From: Oscillochloris sp.
GTDB taxonomy: Bacteria; Chloroflexota; Chloroflexia; Chloroflexales; Chloroflexaceae
Length of the DNA stretch: 64,000 nucleotides
Reading direction: 5' to 3'
NCBI GenBank assembly: GCA_012032775.1
Contig: JAAUQO010000001.1
Location: forward strand, 1-64,000
Both the position numbers and the translations under genes were made by a program. The notes beneath the pieces are model-generated. The model made no database searches. It was not told the DNA's origin and saw only the letters and a list, made by a program, of their open reading frames with translations. Position 1 is the stretch's first letter; each line of letters starts with the position of its first letter. This document shows, piece after piece, positions 16,307 through 25,126 of this stretch.

Positions 16307-17367
16307 CTAGCGAGTAGCAAGAACATCGATCAGATCGCGCAGCATCGCCTGGGTCGAGCCCAACGGGCCATCTTCCATGCTGGCGGCACTGGTGCGACCG
16401 ATCGCATCACTATAGTACACCAATCCCATCTCGCCGCCCCGCAGCCGCGCCAATGGATGGTCGGCGTCAAGCACCTGTGGCCCGACCGCAAGCTGATAGC
16501 TGCCGTCATCACGCACCTCGGCGCTGCCGACCACCGAGATCCGCCCGCCGGCATCCCAGGCGCGCCGGATCTCCTGCGGCGACAGATCGCGAATGCCGCG
16601 CACATGCAGGTCGTGCAATTTCGCCGGCTGCTCCAGCACTGCATTCGTAAAATGATCAGCTTATTTGCCGCATCCCAACCGTCAACATCCAGCGATGCGT
16701 CAGGCTCGACAATCCCCTGACTCTGCGCTTCCGCCAGTGCTGCATCAAAACTCCGGCCTTCGGCCATCTGCTCCAGAATCACCTGCGTGGTGCCGTTCAC
16801 CACCAGTTCGGCCCTGCTGATGCGTGAGCCGGCCAGATCACGCCGGCCGATATTGATCGTCGGTAAAGCGCCGCCAACAGCCCCGCTGAAACGCAACGCC
16901 GGCGCCGTACGCGCCCCGGCCAGATCGCTCAACGCCGCCAATTCCTGGTAGGCCAGTACCAACGGCCCCTTGCTCGCCAGAATTGCATGCTTGCCGGAAG
17001 CCAGCGCGGCGCGTACAATACTCAAACCAGGTTCACCGTCCGTCAGACTCGTCGGCGTCGCCTCGAACAGCACCTCCGCCTCTGCTGTCGCCGCCAATTC
17101 AGCCGCAGTCAGGTCGGGCCGAAATTGCGGCAATGCCGCAATCCTGCCGCCGGCTCGCTTTAATGCCGCAACCGCCGCAATATCCAGACCGGCCGGATCG
17201 GCGGCTACGCCCGACGAGTCGGCAACCCCGACGCAACGCAATCTAAAGCCGTAACGGCGTGGCAACAGATCGCCGCGCGAAATCAACAACTCCAACAACG
17301 TCCGTCCGATGTTGCCCAATCCGGTGAGAATAAACCGTAACTCAATCGGGGTTTTATCCGGGGACAT
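16307..17367 (-). CDS. hom: Homoserine dehydrogenase (one frameshift)
   Basis: The N-terminus LRFILTGLGNIGRTLLELL is a Rossmann NAD(P) motif. FEATPTSLTDGEPG, GKHAILASKGPL, FSGAVGGALPTINIGRRDL and GTTQVILEQM are homoserine dehydrogenase signatures, and DVDGWDAANKLIIL is the substrate-binding block. The frame breaks near 16647; adding one A (TTTTACG to TTTTAACG) restores TNAVLEQPAKLHDLHVRGI and gives 353 residues. No ACT domain follows, so this is the short form. It makes homoserine from aspartate semialdehyde for Met, Thr and Ile. It is divergent from the MshEN-like gene with a gap of 58 bases. Confidence 0.9.
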
Positions 17368-17382
17368 AGTTGCGCCTTGTGC

Positions 17383-17388
17383 TATAAT
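17383..17388 (+). promoter_or_regulatory. Extended -10 TATAAT before the MshEN-like gene
   Basis: TGCTATAAT is a perfect extended -10 element 38 bases upstream of ATG 17426. No good -35 is present. Confidence 0.55.
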
Positions 17389-17425
17389 ATTAGATCCAAC
17401 CGACGTGACCTGTGGGAAAACAAAA

Positions 17426-18175
17426 ATGAAGCAGTGTCAATATCCATGCCCGATCGTCAGTAGTGTGCGGCACGATATTACCGCACTGCGTACGCACCTG
17501 TTGGAAGGATATCAGTGTCTGGATACCTGGCTTTCCCTAAGCCGTCTCGTAAACGATCCCCAAAAGCGGCGGGATTGTTTAGAACGGGCGTCGGTGTTAG
17601 CCCCCGATAACGAAGAAGTCCAATTGGCCTATCTTGAATCTCGCATCGCGGCCGACCCGAACGACAAACTGGCCAGGCAACGCCTGGCGGAAATTCACAC
17701 CCTGAAGCTGCTCTCCGATGTGAAAAGCACGCACTTTCACGAACAGCCTAAGGCCCGGCTGCTGGGCGATATTCTTATTTCAGTCGGCGCGATCAGCGCT
17801 GCCGAGTTGCAAGCAGTCCTGAAAATGCAAACCAGCGGCAGCCCGATCACCACCGATCGCCGGCTTGGGCAGTTGTTGCTGCGCCAGGGGATGATTACAC
17901 CGGCGAAATTGGCCCATGCCTTGATTGTGCAACAACAAGAGCGCAGCCAGCTTCGTATCGCGCCCCAGGTTCTTGGCGAGTATCTGGTTGAGCGGCAGTT
18001 TATCACACCTCAGCAGCTTGAACTCGCGCTGGCCGAACAACTTCGGCTGGACCAAAAGGGCCATGCGCTGAGCCTCGGCCAGATTCTGGTGCGTCTGAAT
18101 ATGATCAGCCAGGAGCGGATCGAGCAAGCCGCCAAAGAACACGAATTGATCTTCTGGTCGAAGTTCGGCTATTGA
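17426..18175 (+). CDS. Protein with four MshEN-like (GspE N-terminal) motifs
   Basis: The 249-residue protein has an N-terminal helical part (about 20-95, TPR-like) and then four copies of a motif of the form [R/V/S]LG-x2-L-x6-I-x4-L-x3-L, starting at residues 111, 146, 182 and 216 (RLLGDIL, RLGQLLL, VLGEYLV, SLGQILV). MshEN domains of type II secretion and type IV pilus ATPases carry two such motifs and some bind cyclic di-GMP. Here there are four and no ATPase domain, so it may be a stand-alone sensor or adaptor. Arg is kept in only two of the copies, so ligand binding is uncertain. ATG at 17426 is preferred over an upstream in-frame start inside the divergent gene. Confidence 0.75.
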   Translation: MKQCQYPCPIVSSVRHDITALRTHLLEGYQCLDTWLSLSRLVNDPQKRRDCLERASVLAPDNEEVQLAYLESRIAADPNDKLARQRLAEIHTLKLLSDVKSTHFHEQPKARLLGDILISVGAISAAELQAVLKMQTSGSPITTDRRLGQLLLRQGMITPAKLAHALIVQQQERSQLRIAPQVLGEYLVERQFITPQQLELALAEQLRLDQKGHALSLGQILVRLNMISQERIEQAAKEHELIFWSKFGY

Positions 18176-18183
18176 ATCCGAGA

Positions 18184-18220
18184 CGGGCGAAGCATCGTCC
18201 ATTGTGCAATGCTTCGCCCG
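18184..18220. terminator. Hairpin between convergent genes
   Basis: The 12-bp perfect stem CGGGCGAAGCAT/ATGCTTCGCCCG has a 13-base loop and no T run. It sits between the MshEN-like gene and the small minus-strand gene and may serve both. Confidence 0.55.
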
Positions 18221-18225
18221 CCACA

Positions 18226-18375
18226 TCAACGCCCGCCAATCAACCACAAGACCGCTTGCAACAAGCGCCGCCGCCCGGCCCGCCGTCGCCGTGCATACAG
18301 GGCCGCAAACACCATCTCTCGATCACGCCGCCGCTGTTCCGCCACATGCATCCGCTCAAAATAGCGATCATTCAT
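18226..18375 (-). CDS. Small Arg-rich hypothetical protein (49 aa)
   Basis: ATG at 18375 is preceded by AAAAGGTG with good spacing. The product starts MNDRYFERMHVAEQRRRDRE, contains a run of Arg (about residues 29-38) and ends in the hydrophobic LLQAVLWLIGGR. It may be a tiny membrane-associated or nucleic-acid-binding peptide. I do not recognise a family. Evidence is the ribosome site, the fit of the stop to the hairpin and the spacing to the next gene. Confidence 0.45.
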   Translation of the reverse strand: MNDRYFERMHVAEQRRRDREMVFAALYARRRRAGRRRLLQAVLWLIGGR

Positions 18376-18438
18376 GGTACACCTTTTGAACCGGCGGTAA
18401 TTTCGGCGCGCTGATGCTCGCGAAACTCCGCAGTAACG

Positions 18439-19919
18439 CTAAATCACCGGAACATAATCGCCCGACACTGCCGCCTGCCCCGGCTGGCCGTAACTACGTT
18501 CGCGCAACAACATTCCCAGCGTCGCCACCGCATCGCTGATCCGTTCCGGCGGTTCGGCGCTGAAACAAAGCCGTAAGTGCGCCCGCCCGTCCGGCGCCGG
18601 CCCGAACATCTCCCCCGGCACAAATGCCACCCCACGCCCGACAGCATTGACATACAGATCGGTGATCGAAATCCCGCCCGGCAACGAAACCCAGCAGGCA
18701 AATCCGCCCTGCGGGCGGGTCCAGGTTACGCCGCACGGAAACGACTGCTCCATTGCGCTGATCAGTGCGTCACGCCGCTCACGGTAGCGCGGCAGCATGC
18801 GCCTGATATGGCTATGGAGCCAGCCCTGCTCGATAAAAATCGCCAATGCGCGCTGCGTAATCGGCGGCGCACAAATATCGATCGCCTGCCGCTGAGCCGC
18901 AAAACGGCGGATCAGATCCGGCGCCGCCACGATATAGCCCATCCGCAAGCCGGGCATCAGGCTCTTCGAAACACTGCTCAGATAGATCACATGCCCGCCG
19001 TAGTCGTGAGCCTTGAGCGCCGGTTGCGCCGGCCCTTCCAATCCCAGGCGGCCGTAAATATCGTCTTCCACAATCGGAATCCGATAGCGCGCCGCTAATT
19101 CGAGTAATTGCACCCGCCGCTGAGCGCTCAAACATACGCCGCGCGGATTGTGATAGGTTGGAATGGTGTAGATAAACGCCGGTCGCTCGGCGCGAATGGA
19201 CTCCTCCAAGGCATCCACCACCATGCCTTCTTCATCCATCGGCACGCCGCTAGTGCGGATACCGCGCGCCGCCAGGATGTTCAGCACCCCCAGATAGTCG
19301 GTTGCTCGACAATCACGCTGTCGCCGGGTCGCGCCAGCACATCGGCGCATAATGCCATCCCACCGGTCACGCCGGCCGTCACCACCACCTCGTCGGGACC
19401 GCTGGAGATACCGCGCTCGCGCACCAACTCCGCCAGCACCGAACGCAACTTCAGATCGCCCTGGGGCGTGGTGTAGTTCATCAGCACCGAACCACCGCCG
19501 GCAAACGCCATCTCCGTTGCGCGCTGCCAATTACGCAACGGAAAGAACTCGTGAGCCGGATCGGCCCGCGAGAGCGAGATAATCCCCGGGATCTGGGCCA
19601 TGCGCAACAGATCGGCCAGCATCCCCGATGGAGTCGCCTCGCGACCAAGCTGCGTCTCAAGCGGCGCCACAAGCTGTTCGATCCGCTCGGCCACAAAGGT
19701 TCCGCGCCCAACCGTCGCTTCGATCCAGCCGCCGGACTGCAACTCGGCGTAGGCACTGTGGATGGTAAGGCGGGTTACGCCGAGCTGGCGCGCTAACTGG
19801 CGTACCGTCGGCAGGCGCGTACTCGGCGGCAGATCGCCGCTCCGAATACGTTGCTGCAACATACCAGCCAACTGGCGATACAACGGCTCACGACTGTTGC
19901 GATCAAGCTCGATCTGCAC
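18439..19919 (-). CDS. MocR-type regulator: GntR HTH fused to PLP aminotransferase (one frameshift)
   Basis: Residues 1-75 form a GntR winged helix (EPLYRQLAGMLQQRIRSGDLPP, LARQLGVTRLTIHSAYAEL). The rest is a fold-type I aminotransferase with DEVVVTAGVTGGM, TIPTYHNPRG, IPIVEDDIYG and the PLP-lysine block YLSSVSKSLMPGLRMGY. The frame breaks near 19297; one extra C (CCGAC to CCGACC) restores EQPTYLGVLNILAARGI and gives 493 residues. GTG at 19919 is the start, with GGAGGGGCGAG upstream. Such proteins are either PLP-responsive regulators or true aminotransferases (LysN, 2-aminoadipate type). The target is unknown. Confidence 0.9.
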
Positions 19920-19975
19920 CTCGCCCCTCCTGACAGATTGTCCGTCTCATCATACGAAATTGTTTCAATAGCGTG

Positions 19976-19981
19976 ATTATA
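19976..19981 (-). promoter_or_regulatory. Extended -10 TATAAT for the MocR gene
   Basis: On the minus strand TGGTATAAT lies 57 bases upstream of the GTG start. The -35 region is weak. Confidence 0.5.
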
Positions 19982-20075
19982 CCAGGACAATCCAGGCCAT
20001 AGTAGCGACAATTCCAGCTAAAAGCACGAGACAATGGGTGGATGAATGTATGATCCATAGCCTTAGGCCGCGTGG

Positions 20076-20081
20076 TATAAT
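20076..20081 (+). promoter_or_regulatory. Extended -10 TATAAT for the fmdB operon
   Basis: TGGTATAAT is present on the plus strand, 136 bases before the first gene of the three-gene operon. The same extended -10 occurs divergently at 19976-19981. The remaining 297-base gap shows no gene. Confidence 0.5.
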
Positions 20082-20216
20082 GCTTTTCCAGATACGATAT
20101 ACCCCGCCCCCGGTGCATTTCCGCGTGGTCAGGCATCGGTTCTATCATCAGCAAGCGGGGAGGATCTAAGGGTGGCCGCACGATGATGCTTCGTCGCACC
20201 ATTGCAAGGTAATGCC

Positions 20217-20459
20217 ATGCCGATGTATGAGTATGCCTGCCTCGAGTGTCGTAGCCAATTCGATCAGTTGCGACGCATGAACGAGTCCGACCACGGAGTA
20301 GCCTGTCCCCACTGCCGCAGTCCACAGATTCAGCGCCGACTCTCGACATTTGCCGCCCATACGCGCAGTGCCGGCGGAAGCGCCGTGGTTGCCGAGCGAC
20401 CAACTCAGACCGCAGGCGGTTGCTGTGGCGGCTCGTGCGGCTGCGGTTCGAGGAGCTAA
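20217..20459 (+). CDS. FmdB-family zinc-ribbon protein
   Basis: The 80-residue protein starts MPMYEYACLECRSQFDQL, with a second CPHC knuckle at 38-41, giving the CxxC...CxxC ribbon of the FmdB/YmfJ group. The tail GGCCGGSCGCGSRS is Cys/Gly-rich. The role of this family is unknown; some members are linked to transcription of amidase genes. It is the first gene of a tight operon (3-base gap to the next). Confidence 0.85.
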   Translation: MPMYEYACLECRSQFDQLRRMNESDHGVACPHCRSPQIQRRLSTFAAHTRSAGGSAVVAERPTQTAGGCCGGSCGCGSRS

Positions 20460-20462
20460 GCT

Positions 20463-21440
20463 ATGAAGGTGATGATTCTGACCGCCGGTTTGGGTACACG
20501 CTTGCGCCCGCATACGTTCACCAAGCCGAAGCCGTTGGTCAGTGTGGCCGGCAAACCGGTGCTCGCCCACATTATCGACGACTTACTTGATATTGGGATC
20601 GATGAACTGATCTGCGTCACCGGCTATCTCGGCAACCAGATCGAGGACTATGTCCGCAGTAACTATTCCTTCCCGATGCGCTTTCTGGAACAGAAGGAGA
20701 TGCGCGGACAGGCCGATGCGATCTATCTTGCGCGCGAAATCGCCAGTGGCCCGCTCCTGGTTGTCTTCGGCGATGGACTGTTCCAGATCGACAAGGAACG
20801 CCTGAGTCAGCATCCTAATGAAGGGATTCTGTACTGCAAAGAGGTCGAAGACCCACGGCGTTTTGGGGTTGCCGTGGTTGAAGACAATCGGATTATGCGC
20901 CTGGTTGAGAAGCCGAGCGAGCCGGTGTCGAATCTCGCCGTGATCGGGGTTTATTATCTCCCCGAGGCGCGTCGGTTGATGGATGCGATTGCGTTCATTA
21001 TGGAGCGCAATATGCAGTTAAAGGGTGAGTTCTACCTCGCCGATGCCTTGCAGGTGATGATCGATCGCGGCGAAGTCTTGCGCGCCGAGTCGGTGCCGAT
21101 GTGGCGCGATTGCGGTACGGTCGAGGCACTGCTCGATACGAACCGCTACCTGTTGGAGCACGGCCATAGCCGCACGATCGATACCTCAACCGCCGTGATT
21201 ATTCCGCCGGTGCATATCGCCCCAACCGCAACGATTGAGCGCGCCGTGATCGGCCCGCATGTGTCGATCGCCGACGGCGCCGTTATCCGCGATGCGATCG
21301 TCAAAGATTCGATTATCAATACAGGCGCTCAGTTGCAGTCGGTTATTCTCGCCCGCAGTCTCATCGGTGATCGCGCCCTGGTTGATGGTGTAAGCCAGGA
21401 GTTGAACGTCGGCGACCAGTCAGATATTCGATTCGGGTGA
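20463..21440 (+). CDS. Sugar-1-phosphate nucleotidyltransferase
   Basis: The 325-residue enzyme starts MKVMILTAGLGTRLRPHTFTKPKPL, the NTP-binding signature. VTGYLGNQIEDYV, FGDGLFQ (metal Asp) and LVEKPSEP follow. Residues about 240-320 are left-handed beta-helix hexapeptide repeats (VHIAPTATIERAVIGPHVSI). It makes an NDP-sugar from NTP and sugar phosphate; dTDP-glucose or GDP-mannose is likely, but specificity cannot be read. It is in the middle of an operon with FmdB and an uncharacterised P-loop protein. Confidence 0.92.
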   Translation: MKVMILTAGLGTRLRPHTFTKPKPLVSVAGKPVLAHIIDDLLDIGIDELICVTGYLGNQIEDYVRSNYSFPMRFLEQKEMRGQADAIYLAREIASGPLLVVFGDGLFQIDKERLSQHPNEGILYCKEVEDPRRFGVAVVEDNRIMRLVEKPSEPVSNLAVIGVYYLPEARRLMDAIAFIMERNMQLKGEFYLADALQVMIDRGEVLRAESVPMWRDCGTVEALLDTNRYLLEHGHSRTIDTSTAVIIPPVHIAPTATIERAVIGPHVSIADGAVIRDAIVKDSIINTGAQLQSVILARSLIGDRALVDGVSQELNVGDQSDIRFG

Positions 21441-21444
21441 ACCA

Positions 21445-22533
21445 ATGATTGCTTACAACTTCCGTACTTCCCGCAATGACGCCGGAGGTCAGGCCAATGA
21501 GGGCCATTGGGAGTTGGCGCTTTCCACGCCAGCAAAGGCCTATGCGGCCGCTCGCCTTAGCTATCGCGCTCATCGCGCGCCGGCCGGCGAGCGTGTCCTG
21601 CTCGATCATCTGCACGCTACCCTCGGCGCGCAGTTTCCGCATTCACTGATTACCAGTTACTACATCGCACTGAAAGCCCATCAGTTTGTCGCCCTAACCG
21701 GACGGCCCGACAGTGGGAAGTTTGCGTTTGCATCGGCTTTCGCGCGGGCTTTGATCGGCGCGGCCGATAGTCAGTTGGTGGTGATCGATTCAAATGGCTG
21801 GGTTCGGCGTAGCGCCAATCTTCAGGCCCACGATCTCCACGCCCGCTTCGAGTCGCTCCAGTTTCGCCAGGTGTTGCAAGAGGCAATGGCGCCCGAGCAA
21901 TCCGGCAAGCTGATCTTCCTGTTGCTGCGCGGCCTCGCCGTCGATGAAGTCGAGTATTACGCCCGCCGGCTTTTGCAGATCGACCCGGACGGCACCCGCC
22001 GGCTCGCCCTCACCGGCTTTCCGGCCGATAATCTGCCGGTGCTGCCGCCCAATGTGATGATCACCGCAACCATGCACCTGTCGCGCCGCGATCATCACCT
22101 TGAAGCGCAAACGCTGCGCCATGTCAGCCCGATCGCGTTGCCGGCCGGCCTGAATCCCGGCGCTGAAGCGCCGATAACGGTACCGCCGGTTGGTTTGCAG
22201 CGGATGTTGCTTGCAGCGGCGGTACGCGGCAACGAGGCCCGCGACCGGCTTGAAGCCATCCTCGGCGCCGGTCGTCTACGGATGCTGCGGCCATCGGCCT
22301 CGTTGGCGGCGTTGCTCTGGCGGCTTGGCATACCCAGTGATGCTTCCGATACGGCGATCCTGAACTTCGTCGCCAATAGCTTCACCGCCGATGGCCACGG
22401 GCTTTTCGCGCCCAGCGATCCCTGGCGCAATGCCCGCCGCGCCTGCGATGTCGCAGCGTTACAGCATGCCCTCTGCCATCCCGCATGCTCATCTCGCATG
22501 CGCCGTGAGTTCACCAGCCTGCTGTCGGCATGA
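21445..22533 (+). CDS. Putative P-loop protein of unknown function
   Basis: The 362-residue protein has a Walker-A-like stretch TGRPDSGKFAFASAFARAL (about residues 88-106), then LVVIDSNGWV and KLIFLLLRGLAVDEVEYYARRLL, and a later block LTGFPADNLPVLPPNVMITATMH resembling sensor-1 of McrB-type AAA proteins. A clear Walker B acidic pair is missing, so ATPase activity is doubtful. It follows the nucleotidyltransferase by 4 bases, which implies co-expression. I do not recognise the family. Confidence 0.6.
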   Translation: MIAYNFRTSRNDAGGQANEGHWELALSTPAKAYAAARLSYRAHRAPAGERVLLDHLHATLGAQFPHSLITSYYIALKAHQFVALTGRPDSGKFAFASAFARALIGAADSQLVVIDSNGWVRRSANLQAHDLHARFESLQFRQVLQEAMAPEQSGKLIFLLLRGLAVDEVEYYARRLLQIDPDGTRRLALTGFPADNLPVLPPNVMITATMHLSRRDHHLEAQTLRHVSPIALPAGLNPGAEAPITVPPVGLQRMLLAAAVRGNEARDRLEAILGAGRLRMLRPSASLAALLWRLGIPSDASDTAILNFVANSFTADGHGLFAPSDPWRNARRACDVAALQHALCHPACSSRMRREFTSLLSA

Positions 22534-22540
22534 TTTTGGG

Positions 22541-22568
22541 TTGTACCGCACTTCCTCAAGCGGTACAA
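22541..22568 (+). terminator. Hairpin at the end of the fmdB operon
   Basis: The perfect 9-bp stem TTGTACCGC/GCGGTACAA has a 10-base loop and lies 8 bases after the stop codon. There is no strong T run. Confidence 0.5.
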
Positions 22569-22726
22569 TTGTCGGATATGGCTACAATGCGTTGTGATGT
22601 ATTGCGCTCAGGTCGCTCGATGCGACCGGGCCTGGGGCAAGGTGGTTGCTCCGCAGATGCTTATTCGGTGGTCTGGCCGGCGGAAACCAACCAGGCCACC
22701 AAAAAGTGATTTGAGACTACATAATC
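22569..22726. other. Gene-free gap with structured sequence
   Basis: No credible ORF. TACAAT at 22583-22588 could be a -10. A hairpin GGTGG...CCACC of 10 pairs with a 14-base loop lies at about 22668-22701, preceded by a GGTCGC/GCGACC hairpin at 22611-22628. The stretch could encode a small RNA, but it does not match the SRP, 6S or RNase P cores that I know. Confidence 0.3.
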
Positions 22727-22755
22727 TTGACAGCTATCGGAAAACATAGTACGAT
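22727..22755 (+). promoter_or_regulatory. oppDF promoter, TTGACA-N17-TACGAT
   Basis: The -35 is at 22727-22732 and the -10 at 22750-22755. Transcription would begin near 22762, leaving a leader of about 138 bases before OppD. Confidence 0.7.
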
Positions 22756-22899
22756 CAATTAACCGCATGTTTATCTTTTATTGCCCACGGCAATGTCTGC
22801 CGACAACGACCTGCTTCCAGTCGTTGAGCGCCGCCGCTCATCCCCTGCGTCGTGCGCATCAGAATCGCTGCACTGTGACCAATACGGAGCGAAAAATCC

Positions 22900-23916
22900 A
22901 TGGCCCCACTGCTTGAAGTTCGTGATCTTGAAACTCATTTTCACACTCAGGACGGCGTTGTAAAAGCCGTGAACCGTGTTTCGTTCCACGTTAATCGCGG
23001 CGAAACACTCGGCATCGTTGGTGAGTCGGGCTGCGGCAAGTCTGTCACATCCCTCTCGATTATGCGCCTCATCCCAACACCGCCCGGTAAGATCGCCGGC
23101 GGCCAGATTCTCTTCGACGGCGAAGATCTTACCAAGGTCAGCGAAGAGGAGATGCGCCACATCCGCGGGAACCGGATCGCGATGATCTTCCAGGATCCGA
23201 TGACATCGCTCAATCCAGTGCTGACGGTCGGGCGCCAGATCACTGAATCGCTTGAATTGCACTTGAAACTGACGAAGAAGGAAGCCGAAAATCGGGCCGC
23301 CGAACTGCTCGATATGGTCGGAATTCCCTCGGCCGGCAAGCGGCTCGACAATTATCCCCATCAGTTCTCCGGTGGAATGCGCCAGCGTGTGATGATCGCA
23401 ATGGCGCTCTCCTGCAACCCTGAGTTGCTGATCGCCGATGAGCCGACCACCGCGCTCGATGTGACGATCCAGGCCCAGATTTTGGAGTTGATCAATCGGC
23501 TGCGCGAAGAACTTGATACCGCAGTCATTATGATCACCCACGATCTCGGCGTTGTCGCCGGAATGACCGACCGGGTGACGGTGATGTATGCCGGCGGAGT
23601 GGTTGAGGAAGGCCCAACCAAGGAGATCTTCGCCAATCCGCGCATGCCTTATACGATCGGTCTGCTGCGCTCTATCCCGCGCCTCGATGAAGACTACGGC
23701 CGGAAGCTTACGCCGATCCGCGGGCTACCGCCAAGTCTCGTCGATCTGCCGGCGATCTGCCCGTTCAGCCCGCGCTGCGATTATGTTCAGGAAACATGCC
23801 TGACCCGCGTTCCTGACTTGCGCAGTGTCGCGCCCGATCATCGCGCGGCCTGTTTGTTTGATATTACGCTGGATACGCCGATCCCCGAACGCAAGAATGA
23901 GACGGTCGCCGCGTAA
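22900..23916 (+). CDS. oppD: Oligopeptide/dipeptide ABC transporter ATP-binding protein (OppD-like)
   Basis: The 338-residue ATPase has Walker A GESGCGKS (41-48), signature [12 protein letters not shown], Walker [13 protein letters not shown] and the switch His in [10 protein letters not shown]. The C-terminal oligopeptide block [14 protein letters not shown] supplies Cys residues typical of OppD/DppD. It would form a heterodimer with the next gene product and power peptide import at the membrane. No permease or binding-protein gene is adjacent, so partners must lie elsewhere. CGGAG precedes ATG. Confidence 0.93.
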   Translation: MAPLLEVRDLETHFHTQDGVVKAVNRVSFHVNRGETLGIVGESGCGKSVTSLSIMRLIPTPPGKIAGGQILFDGEDLTKVSEEEMRHIRGNRIAMIFQDPMTSLNPVLTVGRQITESLELHLKLTKKEAENRAAELLDMVGIPSAGKRLDNYPHQFSGGMRQRVMIAMALSCNPELLIADEPTTALDVTIQAQILELINRLREELDTAVIMITHDLGVVAGMTDRVTVMYAGGVVEEGPTKEIFANPRMPYTIGLLRSIPRLDEDYGRKLTPIRGLPPSLVDLPAICPFSPRCDYVQETCLTRVPDLRSVAPDHRAACLFDITLDTPIPERKNETVAA

Positions 23917-23955
23917 TTTTGGATCGGGGCGTTGCCCTACACTACAGAGAAACAT

Positions 23956-25056
23956 ATGACAACAGCACCAACTCAGGCGGCCGATACTACCTTGATTGAG
24001 GTTGAAGGGCTGCAGATGCACTTTCCGGTGACACGCGGCATTATTTTTCAGCGCCGCGTGGGTACGGTGAAGGCGGTCGATGGCCTGAATTTCAAGATTA
24101 AAAAGGGCGAAACCCTCGGACTCGTCGGCGAGTCCGGCTGTGGGAAGAGCACCACCGGCCGCGCACTCTTGCAGTTGTACCGCCCGACTGCCGGCAAGGT
24201 AATTTTTCAGGGCGAGGATCTGACAAAGTTGCGTGGCGATGGGATGCGCCGCATGCGCCGCCGTGTCCAGATGATCTTCCAGGATCCCTATGCCTCGCTC
24301 AACCCGCGTATGACGGTCGGCGATATTATCGCCGAGCCGATTAAGGTTCATAACCTGCGCCAGGGCAAGGCGGTTCGCGAACGGGTCGAGGAGTTGCTCA
24401 GCCTGGTCGGCCTGAACTCCGCATTCGGCAATCGCTATCCCCACGAGTTCTCCGGCGGTCAGCGCCAGCGGATCGGGATCGCCCGCGCGCTCGCCGTTGA
24501 ACCTGAGTTCGTCGTCTGCGATGAGCCGGTTTCGGCCTTGGACGTGTCGATTCAGGCGCAGGTCGTTAACTTGCTTGAGGAGCTTCAGGAGAAGCTTGGC
24601 CTGACCTATCTGTTCATCGCCCATGACTTGAGCGTCGTCAAGCATATCTCCGATCGCGTGGCGGTGATGTATCTGGGCAAGATGGTCGAGCTCGCCGATG
24701 GGCCGAAGCTCTACAGCATGCCGCTGCATCCCTACACCCAGGCGCTGCTTTCGGCAGTGCCAATCCCCGACCCGAGGGTCGAGCAGCAACGCCGGCGTAT
24801 TATCCTCGAAGGCGATGTGCCGAGCCCGCTCAATCCGCCGCCCGGTTGTCACTTCCATACGCGCTGCCCGATCGCGATTCAGAAGTGCAAAGAAGAGGAG
24901 CCGCCATTCGTCGATTATGGCGATGGTCACTTCGCTGCATGCTGGCGCGCGCGTGAATCCGGCGCACTTATGCCTGAAGTGGCGAAGAAGCAGGCCGATG
25001 CCGTCGCCGCACGCATCGCCGCCGATATCGCCAAGGTGAAGGGCGCCGCAGATTAG
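23956..25056 (+). CDS. oppF: Oligopeptide ABC transporter ATP-binding protein (OppF-like)
   Basis: The 366-residue partner of OppD has Walker [10 protein letters not shown] (58-66), [15 protein letters not shown], Walker [12 protein letters not shown] and a C-terminal [14 protein letters not shown] block. The start at 23956 is 39 bases after oppD; an upstream in-frame TTG is less likely. The tail [20 protein letters not shown] is an additional Ala/Lys-rich helix. The hairpin immediately downstream ends the operon. Confidence 0.92.
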   Translation: MTTAPTQAADTTLIEVEGLQMHFPVTRGIIFQRRVGTVKAVDGLNFKIKKGETLGLVGESGCGKSTTGRALLQLYRPTAGKVIFQGEDLTKLRGDGMRRMRRRVQMIFQDPYASLNPRMTVGDIIAEPIKVHNLRQGKAVRERVEELLSLVGLNSAFGNRYPHEFSGGQRQRIGIARALAVEPEFVVCDEPVSALDVSIQAQVVNLLEELQEKLGLTYLFIAHDLSVVKHISDRVAVMYLGKMVELADGPKLYSMPLHPYTQALLSAVPIPDPRVEQQRRRIILEGDVPSPLNPPPGCHFHTRCPIAIQKCKEEEPPFVDYGDGHFAACWRARESGALMPEVAKKQADAVAARIAADIAKVKGAAD

Positions 25057-25078
25057 TACGGCTCCAGGGTCGTGCCGT

Positions 25079-25118
25079 AAGGGCAAAGTATTTCGATCTG
25101 TCGAAATGCTTTGCCCTT
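25079..25118. terminator. Strong hairpin between convergent oppF and lipoprotein genes
   Basis: An 18-position stem with one mismatch and the 4-base loop TCTG. It is A/T-rich on its outer side and probably stops transcription from both directions. Confidence 0.75.
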
Positions 25119-25126
25119 ATTGATTC

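Noticed and set aside
22569-22726. SRP (4.5S) or 6S RNA
   Set aside because: The GGTCAGG...GGAAGCAGCC tip of SRP RNA and the open-bubble layout of 6S RNA are absent.
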